From CAYMGM01 sp964390005 (lineage in GTDB: Bacteria > Pseudomonadota > Alphaproteobacteria > UBA9219): 62,452 nucleotides of DNA. Of this stretch, positions 16,522 through 25,133 are shown piece after piece (position 1 is the first letter of the stretch; each line of letters starts with the position of its first letter). The DNA lies in assembly GCA_964390005.1 (NCBI GenBank), contig CAYMGM010000010.1, positions 1 to 62,452 of the forward strand. Direction: 5' to 3'. The notes beneath the pieces are model-generated. The model had not been told where the DNA came from and ran no database searches. It saw only the letters and a program-made list of their open reading frames with translations. The translations under genes and the position numbers were made by a program.

Positions 16522-17178
16522 ATGACAGAAGAAGGGATGAATCAACGTCTGGCCGATTTGCAAACCCATTTGCATGATCGGTTGAAAAGCGCCAATGCCG
16601 AAACGCGCGCGCCTTGGTCTGCCGATGAAATCACGCGGGTCGTTCATGACGTTGTGACATCGTTGTCGGGCGATGTGACAGCCAGCGATCTGAAATTTTA
16701 CAGCGAACTTCAAGAGCTTGCGAATTATATCAGCCGCGCTAAACAAGAAATCGCGGCGATCAAGCCCAAAGATATCACGGTGAGCCACATTCCCAACGCG
16801 ACCGACGAGCTGGATGCCGTTGTGGGCGCGACGGAAGAAGCGACCAACAAGATCATGGACGTTTGCGATACGATCGGCGCGATCGCGACCAATTGTTCGC
16901 AAGACATCAGCGAGCAATTGATCGGTTGCACAACCCGTATTTTCGAAGCTTGTAACTTCCAAGATATTACGGGGCAGCGCATTACCAAGGTCGTTCAAAC
17001 GCTGAAATATATCGATGGCAAAGTGGGGGCCTTGTTGCAGGCTCTTGGCGAAGAAATTCACAGCGGCGAAGGCGCGGGTGGCGTGGTCATTACCGAAGAT
17101 TCGTTGCTGAATGGCCCGCAATTGCCGCAAAACGCTATCGATCAAGATGAAATCGACCGCATGCTTTCCGGCATGTAA
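16522..17178 (+). CDS. cheZ: CheY-phosphate phosphatase CheZ
   Basis: Removes phosphate from CheY and resets the motor. The 218-residue helical protein contains the catalytic pattern D-x-x-x-Q in DITGQ (D148, Q152), equal in spacing to D143/Q147 of E. coli CheZ, and the preceding IPNATDELDAVV block. The last residues, DQDEIDRMLSGM, form a CheY-binding tail that looks like the FliM peptide LSQNEIDSLL encoded 3 kb upstream. It sits directly after cheY and seven bases before hprK. Kinase and receptor genes are elsewhere. Confidence 0.93.
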   Translation: MTEEGMNQRLADLQTHLHDRLKSANAETRAPWSADEITRVVHDVVTSLSGDVTASDLKFYSELQELANYISRAKQEIAAIKPKDITVSHIPNATDELDAVVGATEEATNKIMDVCDTIGAIATNCSQDISEQLIGCTTRIFEACNFQDITGQRITKVVQTLKYIDGKVGALLQALGEEIHSGEGAGGVVITEDSLLNGPQLPQNAIDQDEIDRMLSGM

Positions 17179-17184
17179 GAGGCG

Positions 17185-17643
17185 ATGCCATCGCCGTCAA
17201 TAAAATCACCTCTTTTGCTTCATGCGAGCTGCGTCGTTTGGCGCGGCCATGGGCTTTTGTTGCGCGGCGCTTCGGGCGCGGGCAAATCGGATTTGGCGCT
17301 GCGTTTGATTGATCGCGGGGCGGAACTGGTTGCCGATGATCTTGTTCAGGTTGAAGCGGACGGGCCGCGCTTATGGGCCGCGCCGCTTGCGCAAGGCGCT
17401 GGTCTTTTAGAAGTGCGCGGCGTCGGGGTTTTGCGCTTTCCTTTTGTTGAAAAAGCTCTTTTATCTCATGTCGTTGAGCTGGGCGACGTGGCGGCGCGCC
17501 TGCCGGATGAACAAACGGTTGTCATCGAAAGCGTTTCGCTTCCTTTCATTGTGCTGTCGGCCTTTGAAGCTTCGGCGGTGGCCAAGATTTTGGCCTGGCT
17601 CGAGCGTCCGATGGTCGTCGGCGCTCAAAAAAGCGGTGATTAA
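17185..17643 (+). CDS. hprK: Short HPr kinase/phosphorylase-like protein
   Basis: A 152-residue, alphaproteobacterial short form of HPr kinase/phosphorylase, which phosphorylates Ser46 of HPr in the regulatory PTS. It has only the catalytic C-terminal domain: P-loop GASGAGKS (28-35), the LIDRGAELVADDLVQVEA block and the GLLEVRGVGVLR signature; the N-terminal domain of Firmicutes HprK is absent, as usual in this class. It lies seven bases after cheZ, an unusual setting, since hprK normally neighbours ptsN or a two-component gene. No HPr gene is in the window. Confidence 0.88.
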   Translation: MPSPSIKSPLLLHASCVVWRGHGLLLRGASGAGKSDLALRLIDRGAELVADDLVQVEADGPRLWAAPLAQGAGLLEVRGVGVLRFPFVEKALLSHVVELGDVAARLPDEQTVVIESVSLPFIVLSAFEASAVAKILAWLERPMVVGAQKSGD

Positions 17644-17649
17644 GGGGGA

Positions 17650-17895
17650 GAAAGAGGCGGAAGGCACCACTTCGGCCGTTGACTTGACGATCCTCCGCGA
17701 CCTGTAAAGATACAGGTGGGCGCCATATGCCCGAAACCACGGTTCCGGTCAGGGACGGCTCCCTGGAGTTTTCGATATCGGCCCCGGGGATTTAGTTGTC
17801 CTCGAACCGCGCAGAAACCTTCCGTACCTATCATTATACGCCCCTCGGCGGGGAAAAGGAAGTCTTTCGCCAAAGAAGAGCATGCCTTGGTAGGG
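17650..17895. other. Structured intergenic region, possible ncRNA
   Basis: This gap between convergent hprK and the aminomutase-like gene codes for no convincing protein. It holds three short hairpins in a row: ACCTGTA-AAGA-TACAGGT, CAGGGA-CGGC-TCCCTG and CCCC-TCGGC-GGGG. TTGACT/TTGACG near 17679-17688 could be the -35 element of a plus-strand promoter. I do not recognise tmRNA, RNase P, SRP or 6S RNA here, and no clear terminator for either flanking gene. Confidence 0.35.
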
Positions 17896-17900
17896 GGTGG

Positions 17901-19025
17901 TTAATCTTCTGGGAGGGTATCGAACGGCGCACTTTCCTTATAAAGATGCTGCTGGCCGTGAAAATCCGTTGCGTACCAGCCGCCCGCGGCTTTTTCAAGC
18001 AACGGCGGGGTTAGTGGGATTTTGCCTGCACCGCCGGGGATGTCCAGAATATAGGTTGGCTGGCAAAGCCCCGAAAGCGTGCCACGCAAAGCGCCGACCA
18101 ATGCTTGGCCGCGTTCCAAAGATACGCGAAAATGCGCTGTGCCGCGCGCGAGATCGGGATGATGCAGATAGTGCGGTTTGACGCGGGCCTCGACAAAGGC
18201 GCGCATCAGCGCCGTCAGCGTTTCGACATTGTCGTTGATGCCGCGCAGCAAAACGCTTTGCGATAAAAGAATAATGCCCGCATCGGCCAAGCGCGCCAAA
18301 GCGGCCCGCGCCAAAGGCGTTAATTCGCGCGGGTGGTTGCAATGAACCATCAGATAAACGGGACGACCCGCCGCCCGAAGCGATTGGATCATGCGGTCGG
18401 TGATGCGTTCAGGATCGACGACAGGCACGCGCGAGTGAATGCGCAAAATCTTGACGTGTTTAATCGCGCCCAAACGATCCATGATATCGCGCAGGCGACG
18501 GTCGGACAGCATCAACGGATCGCCGCCCGATAAGATAACTTCCCATAATTCTTTGTGATCGGCGATATAAGCCAAAGCGGCGTCGCGTTCGGCGCAGCTT
18601 AAAAGCCCGCCACGCGGCCCGACGCGCCCGCGCCGGAAACAAAAACGGCAATAAGCGGGGCAGGCTTGCAATAAGTTCAACAAAACCCGGTCGGGGTAAC
18701 GGTGGACAATGCCTTTCACCGGCATATGCGACAAATCGCCAATGGGATCGTCCCGTTCGGCATCTTCGCTGCGTAATTCTTCTTCTTGGGGGATGAATTG
18801 CGCGGCAATGGGGTCTGCCGGATCGGCGGGGTCGATCAGCTCTTGCATCGCCGTGGGGACCGAGACGGGATACCAAGCCGCCGCCGCGCGTTGCTTTTGC
18901 GTGGCGTGCGTCAGAACGTCAGCCGCGATCAAATCGTCAAGGCTGCGGGCCCGCTTTCGCTGCGGGCCAGAAAGGCGGGCGGCGTTTTCCCGCCCGTCGC
19001 TTTTAAGTTCTGTAACCGGTTTCAT
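17901..19025 (-). CDS. Lysine 2,3-aminomutase-like radical SAM protein (KamA/EpmB type)
   Basis: A 374-residue radical SAM enzyme. The Fe-S cluster motif is C122-x3-C126-x2-C129 (CPAYCRFC), followed by LSGGDPLMLSD and the lysine-aminomutase blocks (IHSRVPVVDPERIT, HCNHPREL, LLRGINDNVE, PHYLHHPDLARG). The length is closer to EpmB, which makes beta-lysine for elongation factor P, than to the longer catabolic enzymes. The efp and epmA genes that would settle this are not in the window. It lies 44 bases after purH, with a GC hairpin between them. Confidence 0.85.
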   Translation of the reverse strand: MKPVTELKSDGRENAARLSGPQRKRARSLDDLIAADVLTHATQKQRAAAAWYPVSVPTAMQELIDPADPADPIAAQFIPQEEELRSEDAERDDPIGDLSHMPVKGIVHRYPDRVLLNLLQACPAYCRFCFRRGRVGPRGGLLSCAERDAALAYIADHKELWEVILSGGDPLMLSDRRLRDIMDRLGAIKHVKILRIHSRVPVVDPERITDRMIQSLRAAGRPVYLMVHCNHPRELTPLARAALARLADAGIILLSQSVLLRGINDNVETLTALMRAFVEARVKPHYLHHPDLARGTAHFRVSLERGQALVGALRGTLSGLCQPTYILDIPGGAGKIPLTPPLLEKAAGGWYATDFHGQQHLYKESAPFDTLPED

Positions 19026-19039
19026 GCTGTGTCTTTAAA

Positions 19040-19064
19040 CGGGCGCGGCTTTGGGCCGCGCCGT
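19040..19064 (-). terminator. GC-rich hairpin between purH and the aminomutase-like gene
   Basis: GGCGCGGC (19042-19049) pairs with GCCGCGCC (19055-19062) around five bases. On the minus strand it is followed by CGTTTAAAG, a poor T tail, so it may only partly terminate purH transcription. Confidence 0.45.
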
Positions 19065-19069
19065 ACTCC

Positions 19070-20653
19070 TTAATGGTAGAAGTGACGAATGCCCGTCAGG
19101 ACCATGGTGATCCCCGCTTCGTCGGCGGCGGCAATCACTTCATTGTCGCGGATCGATCCGCCTGGCTGGATCATCGCCGTGGCGCCCGCTTTTGTCGCGG
19201 CCAAAAGGCCATCGGCAAAAGGGAAGAAGGCGTCAGAGGCGGCTGCGCAGCCGCGTGTCAGCGGCTCGGCCAGGCCCGCGGCTTGGGCGGCGTCTTCCGC
19301 CTTCAGGGCGGCGATGCGCGCGCTGTCAACGCGGCTCATCTGGCCTGCGCCAATGCCAACGGTCGCGCCGTCTTTGGCATAGACGATGGTGTTGGATTTG
19401 ACAAACTTGGCGACGGTAAACGCAAAGATCATGTCTTCCATTTCTTGCGGCGTCGGCTGGCGCTTGGTCACGCATTTCAGCGCGGCGCGATCCAAAATCA
19501 TGTTGTCGCGCGACTGAACCAAAAGCCCGCCCGAGACGCTTTTGACCAAATGGGCGGGGGTATTCGGATCGGGCATGGTGCGCGTCAGCAAAAGACGCAG
19601 GTTTTTCTTTTTGGCGATAACGGCGCGGGCCGCTTCGTCGGCGTCGGGCGCGATGATGACTTCGGAAAAGACCTGTGTGATCGCTTCAGCCGTGGCGGCA
19701 TCCAGCGGGCGGTTGCAGGCGATAATGCCGCCAAAGGCGCTGACGCTGTCGCAGCGCAAGGCGCGCTGATAGGCCGTCAGCAGATCGGGGCCTTGTGCCA
19801 CGCCGCAGGGGTTGGCGTGCTTGATGATCGCGATCGCGGGGCTTTCGGTAAACGCACTGACCAAATTAAAGGCCGCATCCGTGTCCGAGATGTTGTTATA
19901 GCTCAGCTCCTTGCCTTGAACCTGAAGCGCGGTGGCAACGCCGGGGACGGGCTTGGCATCGACATAAAAAGCCGCCGTCTGATGGGGGTTTTCGCCATAA
20001 CGTAGCGGCTGGCGCAGTTGGGCCGAAAGATTGAAGGTTTCAGGATATTCTTGTCCCACTTGACCCGCAAACCAGGTGCTGATGGCCGCGTCATAGCTGC
20101 CCGTGTGGGCATAAGCGGCGGCGGCCAGTTCTTTGCGGAACGCCAAGGTCGTGGCCCCGTTATTGTCGGCCAATTCCTGCCGCAGACGGTCATATTGGGC
20201 AGGCGCGGTGACAACCGAGACAAAAGCATGGTTTTTGGCTGCCGCGCGGATCATGGCCGGGCCGCCGATGTCGATATTTTCAACGCAGGTGTCGTAATCG
20301 GCCCCCTTGGCAACCGTTTCGCGGAACGGGTAAAGATTGACGATCAAAAGATCAATCGGCGGAATATTGTGTTCTTTGGCCGCTTTTTGATGATCTTCGC
20401 TGTCGCGGCGCTGTAAAAGACCGCCGTGAACCTTGGGATGAAGGGTCTTCACGCGGCCTTCCATCATTTCGGGAAAGCCCGTGTAATCGCTGACATCCAT
20501 GACCGGGATACCGGCTTCGCGCAGCTTCGAGGCCGAGCCTCCCGTCGATAAAATCTCGACCCCGCGGGCCGCCAGGTCTTTGGCAAGCTCGACAAGCCCT
20601 GTTTTATCGGAAACGGAAAGAAGAGCGCGCGCGATTTTTTGCGTATCGGTCAT
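19070..20653 (-). CDS. purH: Bifunctional AICAR formyltransferase/IMP cyclohydrolase
   Basis: Carries out the last two steps of IMP synthesis. The 527 residues have the N-terminal MGS-like IMP cyclohydrolase domain (SVSDKTGLVELAKDL, STGGSASKLREAG, VKTLHPKVHGGLL) and the C-terminal AICAR transformylase domain with LRYGENPHQTAAFY and the active-site KHANPCGVA. Length and ending (GIRHFYH) are typical. It stands alone among purine genes here. Downstream on the same strand is the radical SAM gene. Confidence 0.97.
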   Translation of the reverse strand: MTDTQKIARALLSVSDKTGLVELAKDLAARGVEILSTGGSASKLREAGIPVMDVSDYTGFPEMMEGRVKTLHPKVHGGLLQRRDSEDHQKAAKEHNIPPIDLLIVNLYPFRETVAKGADYDTCVENIDIGGPAMIRAAAKNHAFVSVVTAPAQYDRLRQELADNNGATTLAFRKELAAAAYAHTGSYDAAISTWFAGQVGQEYPETFNLSAQLRQPLRYGENPHQTAAFYVDAKPVPGVATALQVQGKELSYNNISDTDAAFNLVSAFTESPAIAIIKHANPCGVAQGPDLLTAYQRALRCDSVSAFGGIIACNRPLDAATAEAITQVFSEVIIAPDADEAARAVIAKKKNLRLLLTRTMPDPNTPAHLVKSVSGGLLVQSRDNMILDRAALKCVTKRQPTPQEMEDMIFAFTVAKFVKSNTIVYAKDGATVGIGAGQMSRVDSARIAALKAEDAAQAAGLAEPLTRGCAAASDAFFPFADGLLAATKAGATAMIQPGGSIRDNEVIAAADEAGITMVLTGIRHFYH

Positions 20654-20902
20654 GGCCGGATGTCCTGTCTGTTGGGGAACGATGTTCTTTCGCCCCTTTT
20701 CCTAATCCTCTGGCGGCTGAGATTCAATCCTTGGCGCCGTTTTTCTTTGGTTTCATCAGGGGATTTATGGGGCGAAAGCTTTGAAAGTAAAGAAGCTTCG
20801 CTTTTCCTAGGTCAAAAGACACTTTTTTGATACAAAGCCAGTCCAAGGCAAAGATTTTGATCTTTGGTCAAGCGATTTGAAACAAAAAAGAACGATAACG
20901 CC

Positions 20903-21535
20903 ATGAATTCATTGTATTATACCCTTCAGGGAGCCCCGCTTACATCCGCATCGTGGGCTCAAGATCAACAAGAAATGACGCAAATGCAGGCCTTGGCGGG
21001 CCAGGCGGCGCATGAAGTCTTGTTTGCCTTAAAGCCCTATTTGCTAGAGGCGCGTTATCTTATGGGGCGCGTTTGGCATTGCTGCGTGGTCATGGATGAA
21101 AAGAATACCGAAGGGCCTAAGCGTGGGCGTGAGAAAATCAATCGTCATATTGTCGCGTTAGCCGATACGGTGGCGGCGCAAGAAAAGATTCTTGAGCCCT
21201 ATGGCTCTGAATATTTCAGTCGGCATCAAAGCCCGCGGCTTTTTTCAATCCATCCTTTTGCGGATACACTGATGGATTTTTATGGCGCCTGTCATGCCGT
21301 GGCCGAAATCAACAACGAGCGGATCAAGCCTTTGCGGCGCGGGCCCGAGGCCGCCTTTTTTCCCGATGTGGTCCGGCAAGGGGTTGCCGTGATCGGCGAT
21401 CATTTGACCGAAATTAGCCGCACAGGGGCCCGCTTGGATGCCGCTTTGCCGCTGCCGATGAAGATGGGGCGGGACGGGGTTGTGTTTGGTTTGCGCACAG
21501 CGCGTTGCGCGCTGGATGGCGGGCCGGGCGCTTAA
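20903..21535 (+). CDS. Unknown protein upstream of ruvC
   Basis: About 210 residues, soluble, mostly helical, with no signal peptide and no family that I recognise. Notable spots are a Gln/Met/Ala-rich N-terminal part (QDQQEMTQMQALAGQAAHEV), a WHCC motif and a conserved-looking GREKINRHIVAL helix. I chose the ATG at 20903 (MNSLYYTLQG); the frame is open 13 codons upstream. It ends 67 bases before ruvC and may share transcription with the ruv operon. Function unknown. Confidence 0.7.
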   Translation: MNSLYYTLQGAPLTSASWAQDQQEMTQMQALAGQAAHEVLFALKPYLLEARYLMGRVWHCCVVMDEKNTEGPKRGREKINRHIVALADTVAAQEKILEPYGSEYFSRHQSPRLFSIHPFADTLMDFYGACHAVAEINNERIKPLRRGPEAAFFPDVVRQGVAVIGDHLTEISRTGARLDAALPLPMKMGRDGVVFGLRTARCALDGGPGA

Positions 21536-21602
21536 TCTGATTTTTTTCACTTTTTCTGTCCGCGGCGCTTGACGCTGAGGCCGCTCACGTTACCGTGGGG
21601 GC

Positions 21603-22124
21603 ATGGGACTGATTCGTTGCATTTTGGGGCTGGATCCGGGGCTGCGCCACACAGGGTGGGGCGTCGTGCTTCAACGTGACAATCGCTTAAGCTTTGTCGC
21701 GGCGGGGCGGTTCAACCCCGATCCTTCCCTGCCGATGGCCGAGCGTTTGCGGGCGCTGGCCGAAGGTATTGCGGGCGTTGTCGCCGTACACAAGCCCGAC
21801 GAAGCCGCCATTGAAGAGACTTTTGTCAATCGCAACCCGGCCTCGGCCTTAAAACTGGGGCAGGCGCGCGGGGCCGCGATGCTGGCCGTGGCGCAAACGG
21901 GGCTTGCCATCGCCGAATATGGGGCCAACCATATTAAACAATGTGTCACAGGCTATGGCCATGCCGATAAAACGCAAGTCGCGCGCATGATCGGCGTTTT
22001 GCTGCCGGGGTCGGGTAAGCTGGCCGCCGACGCTGCCGATGCTTTGGCTGTCGCCATCTGCCATGCCCATCATGCGCAAGATTCGCTGGTGGCCGCTCTG
22101 ACAAACGAGGTGCGCTGTCTATGA
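21603..22124 (+). CDS. ruvC: Holliday junction endonuclease RuvC
   Basis: Cuts Holliday junctions after RuvAB branch migration. The 173 residues start GLIRCILGLDPGLRHTGWGV with the first catalytic Asp, then AAIEETFVNRNPASALKLGQ, the YGANHIKQCVTGYGHADKTQ block and the final acidic residues in AADAADALAVAICHAH. Length is normal. The stop overlaps the ruvA start by four bases, making a tight ruvC-ruvA-ruvB operon. Confidence 0.97.
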   Translation: MGLIRCILGLDPGLRHTGWGVVLQRDNRLSFVAAGRFNPDPSLPMAERLRALAEGIAGVVAVHKPDEAAIEETFVNRNPASALKLGQARGAAMLAVAQTGLAIAEYGANHIKQCVTGYGHADKTQVARMIGVLLPGSGKLAADAADALAVAICHAHHAQDSLVAALTNEVRCL

Positions 22125-22765
22125 TTGGAAAACTCTCTGGCCGGATTGATTCGGTTCAAGGCAATCAGATTATTTTAGATGTCGGCGGCGTCGGCTATTT
22201 GGTCAGCGTCTCAAACCAAACCTTGGGCCGCTTGGGCGGCGCGGGGAATGCGGCCTCGCTGTTGATCGAGACGCATGTGCGCGAAGACGCTATTCTTCTT
22301 TTTGGTTTTGCCGATGCGGCTGAACGCGATGCTTTTCGCTTTTTGATTGCCGTTCAAGGCGTTGGGGCGAAATCGGCCTTGTCTATTTTGGGCATTTTAC
22401 CGCCTGATCGTCTGGCGCAAGCCATTGCCGCGGCCGATAAAGCGGCGCTGGCCAAAGCCGATGGCGTGGGGCCGAAACTGGCGCTGCGCATTGTGACCGA
22501 ATTGAAAGATAAAGCCCCCTTGATTGGCGCGGGCGCTTTGACCTTGCCGCCGCATGGCGCGGGCAGCGTGGCGGCGGGATCGCCTGCCGTTATGGGCGGC
22601 GGCGTGGTGGATGATGCTTTGTCGGCGCTTGTCAATTTGGGCTATCGCCGGATGGAGGCTTATGCGGCGCTTTCGGCTGCCATGGGCAAGGAAGGGGGCG
22701 AAGCTGGGCTTGAAAACCTGATCCGCGCCGCGCTGGCTGAATTGATGCGGAAGGATCCGGCCTGA
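22121..22765 (+). CDS. ruvA: Holliday junction DNA helicase subunit RuvA
   Basis: Junction-binding subunit that loads RuvB. The 214 residues have the OB-fold N-terminus (MIGKLSGRIDSV, LDVGGVGYLV), helix-hairpin-helix motifs (LIAVQGVGAKSALSIL, KADGVGPKLALRIVTELKDK) and the C-terminal RuvB-binding domain (DDALSALVNLGYRRMEAYAA). It overlaps ruvC by four bases and touches ruvB by one base. Confidence 0.97.
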   Translation: MIGKLSGRIDSVQGNQIILDVGGVGYLVSVSNQTLGRLGGAGNAASLLIETHVREDAILLFGFADAAERDAFRFLIAVQGVGAKSALSILGILPPDRLAQAIAAADKAALAKADGVGPKLALRIVTELKDKAPLIGAGALTLPPHGAGSVAAGSPAVMGGGVVDDALSALVNLGYRRMEAYAALSAAMGKEGGEAGLENLIRAALAELMRKDPA

Positions 22766-23820
22766 TGATGGATGAACGTTTGGTCTCGAAAAACGAAACC
22801 GCCGCCGATGCGCCCGATGTCTCGCTGCGCCCGCAATTGTTGACCGATTTTGTCGGGCAGGATGCTCTTTGCGCCAATCTGAAGATTTTTATCGAAGCCG
22901 CGCGGCAGCGGGGCAAAGCGCTGGATCATGTGCTTTTCTTTGGCCCGCCGGGGCTTGGCAAGACGACGCTGGCCCAGATTGTCGCGCGCGAGATGGGGGT
23001 TGGGTTTCGCGGGACGTCGGGGCCTGTGATTGCGCGGGCGGGCGATTTGGCGGCGCTTTTGACAAATCTTCAGCCGCATGACGTTTTGTTTATCGACGAA
23101 ATCCACCGCCTGAATCCTGCGGTCGAAGAAGTTCTGTACCCCGCGATGGAAGATTTTCAGTTGGATCTTGTGATCGGCGAGGGACCTGCCGCGCGGTCGG
23201 TCAAAATTGATTTGCCGCCTTTTACGCTGGTGGGGGCGACGACGCGCAGCGGGCTTATTACGCGGCCTTTGCGTGAGCGTTTTGGCATTCCGCTGCGCTT
23301 GCAGTTTTATGAACCCGATCAGCTTCAAAAGATCGTCATGCGCGGGGCGCGTAAAATGAGCGCGCCCGTGACCGACGACGGCGCGATGGAAATTGCGCGT
23401 CGTGCCCGCGGCACGCCGCGTGTGGCGGGGCGGCTTTTGCGCCGGGTTTTGGATTTTGCTTTGGTGGCCAAGGTCGCCGCCATTGACGGCGTTATTGCCG
23501 ATAAAGCTTTGGAAAGGCTGGAAGTTGATAAAGGCGGCTTTGATGCGATGGACCGCCGTTATCTTGCCATGATTGCGCAGAATTATGGCGGCGGTCCCGT
23601 GGGCGTCGAAACCGTTGCGGCTGCTTTGTCTGAAGCGCGCGATGTTTTGGAAGAAGTGATCGAGCCTTATCTGATACAGCAAGGCTTATTGCAACGAACG
23701 CCGCGTGGCCGGGTTTTGACGGCAAAAGGGTTTGGTCACATCGGCCTTGCCGCGCCTGCAGGGCGACAAGACGATTTTCTAGCGGCATGGGAGCAAGCGG
23801 ATACCGAGGATGACGCGTAG
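22765..23820 (+). CDS. ruvB: Holliday junction branch migration ATPase RuvB
   Basis: AAA+ hexameric motor of the RuvABC complex. The 351 residues have Walker A GPPGLGKTTL, Walker B FIDEIHRLNPAVEE, sensor 1 LVGATTRSG and the arginine finger region RPLRERFGIPLRL, plus the C-terminal winged helix (IEPYLIQQGLLQRTPRGRVL). Length is normal. The last 11 bases overlap the ybgC start, tying the ruv operon to the tol-pal genes. Confidence 0.97.
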   Translation: MMDERLVSKNETAADAPDVSLRPQLLTDFVGQDALCANLKIFIEAARQRGKALDHVLFFGPPGLGKTTLAQIVAREMGVGFRGTSGPVIARAGDLAALLTNLQPHDVLFIDEIHRLNPAVEEVLYPAMEDFQLDLVIGEGPAARSVKIDLPPFTLVGATTRSGLITRPLRERFGIPLRLQFYEPDQLQKIVMRGARKMSAPVTDDGAMEIARRARGTPRVAGRLLRRVLDFALVAKVAAIDGVIADKALERLEVDKGGFDAMDRRYLAMIAQNYGGGPVGVETVAAALSEARDVLEEVIEPYLIQQGLLQRTPRGRVLTAKGFGHIGLAAPAGRQDDFLAAWEQADTEDDA

Positions 23821-24322
23821 CAATCCGGCACAAAACGAAACAGCCAACAGCCTCAGCCGCTTTTCTGTCCGAGTCTATTACGAAGACACGGATGCGGGCG
23901 GGGTTGTCTATTATGCGAATTATCTGCGTTTCGCCGAACGGGCGCGTACCGAATGGTTGCGGTCGATGGGCTGGACGCATGAAACGCTGTTGGCGCAGCA
24001 CGCGATGTTTTTTGTCGTTCGGCACGCCGCGGTCGATTATGTGGCCTCGGCGCGTTTGGATGATCTTCTCGCCATCGAAACGGAAATCGTGCATGTCGGC
24101 GCTTCAAAGCTGGACATGCGCCAATATATCCGGCAAGACCAAAACCCGGAAGCCATGGGTGCGTCGCGCAGCAAAGGCGGTGCGCCGGGCCAGCTTTTGG
24201 CCGAGGTTGCCGTGACGTTGGTCACACTCGCGCCGGATGGAAAAGTTGTACGTATGCCGCCTGTTTTGCGCGAAGCCGCGCAGCAAGCGGTTGGAAGAAA
24301 AGATCAAAAAGGACAGTCATAA
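23810..24322 (+). CDS. ybgC: Tol-Pal associated acyl-CoA thioesterase YbgC
   Basis: Hotdog-fold thioesterase that regularly heads the tol-pal operon. The 170 residues contain the active-site block YYEDTDAGGVVYYANYLRFA with the catalytic Asp, and a strand-rich core. It is longer than the E. coli protein (about 134) through an N-terminal extension and an insertion near 125-137. It overlaps ruvB by 11 bases and lies 69 bases before tolQ, so it links the two operons. Confidence 0.93.
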   Translation: MTRSNPAQNETANSLSRFSVRVYYEDTDAGGVVYYANYLRFAERARTEWLRSMGWTHETLLAQHAMFFVVRHAAVDYVASARLDDLLAIETEIVHVGASKLDMRQYIRQDQNPEAMGASRSKGGAPGQLLAEVAVTLVTLAPDGKVVRMPPVLREAAQQAVGRKDQKGQS

Positions 24323-24391
24323 AAGTGCCGCGATGGTGCGGCACAACCAACAAAGTTTTCGCGAATCAGTCAAGGAGTAGGGACGTCAATC

Positions 24392-25132
24392 ATGGAACCC
24401 GCAACCGTTTCAGCCGTCGATCAAGTGCAATTGGCCGGATCGACCGCTTCGTCCGCCGTCGATATGTCGATCATGGGCCTGTTCAATCACGCCGATGCCA
24501 TTGGCAAGGTCGTGATGATCGGTCTTTTGATGATTTCCGTTTTCACGTGGGCGTTGATTTTTGACAAGATTTCAAAGATTTCGCGCTTAAAAGACCGCGC
24601 TTCGTTTTTTGAAGAGCGTTTTTGGTCCAGCGGGTCTTTGGATCTGCTGTACGACAAGATCAAACGTCCCGTCGATCCCATGCAGGCGGTGTTTGTCGCG
24701 GGCATGAAAGAATGGCGCAGCGCTTCCGAAAAAGGCTTGATGGCGACGCCGCAAGGCCGCTCGGCCATTCAATCGCGCATTGATCGCGTGCTTCAAGTGA
24801 CGATTGGCCGCGAAATGGCGCTGATTGAAACATGGATGACCTTTTTGGCCTCTGTTAGCTCGGTCGCGCCGTTTATCGGCCTGTTCGGCACCGTTTGGGG
24901 CATTATGCGCGCCTTTATCGGCATTGCTGCCGCCCAGAACACCAGCTTGGCCGTTGTCGCGCCGGGTATCGCCGAAGCGTTGATGACGACGGCGGTTGGG
25001 CTTGTTGCCGCTATTCCGGCGACGGCGGCTTATAACAAGTTTTCGACCGAGATCGGGCGCTATGGCGCGCGGCTTGACAATTTCGCGAACGATTTTATCG
25101 CGACGCTTTCCCGAAACATGGAAGAACATTGA
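24392..25132 (+). CDS. tolQ: Tol-Pal system inner-membrane protein TolQ
   Basis: Proton-channel subunit that drives the Tol-Pal system during cell constriction. The 246 residues have three membrane helices (about 32-55, 150-175 and 190-215), with the family block VAPFIGLFGTVWGIMRAFIG and the PGIAEALMTTAVGLVAAIPA helix. Start: ATG at 24392 after AAGGAG. The stop is directly followed by tolR. ExbB is the alternative, but tolA, tolB and pal follow. Confidence 0.96.
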   Translation: MEPATVSAVDQVQLAGSTASSAVDMSIMGLFNHADAIGKVVMIGLLMISVFTWALIFDKISKISRLKDRASFFEERFWSSGSLDLLYDKIKRPVDPMQAVFVAGMKEWRSASEKGLMATPQGRSAIQSRIDRVLQVTIGREMALIETWMTFLASVSSVAPFIGLFGTVWGIMRAFIGIAAAQNTSLAVVAPGIAEALMTTAVGLVAAIPATAAYNKFSTEIGRYGARLDNFANDFIATLSRNMEEH

Positions 25133-25133
25133 G

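Noticed and set aside
17650..17895. tmRNA, RNase P RNA, SRP RNA or 6S RNA
   Set aside because: None of the conserved blocks of these RNAs that I can recall is present; kept only as an unassigned structured region.
22660..23682. Minus-strand open frame of 340 codons opposite ruvB
   Set aside because: Antisense to a complete ruvB with all AAA+ motifs; composition is that of a reverse-frame shadow.
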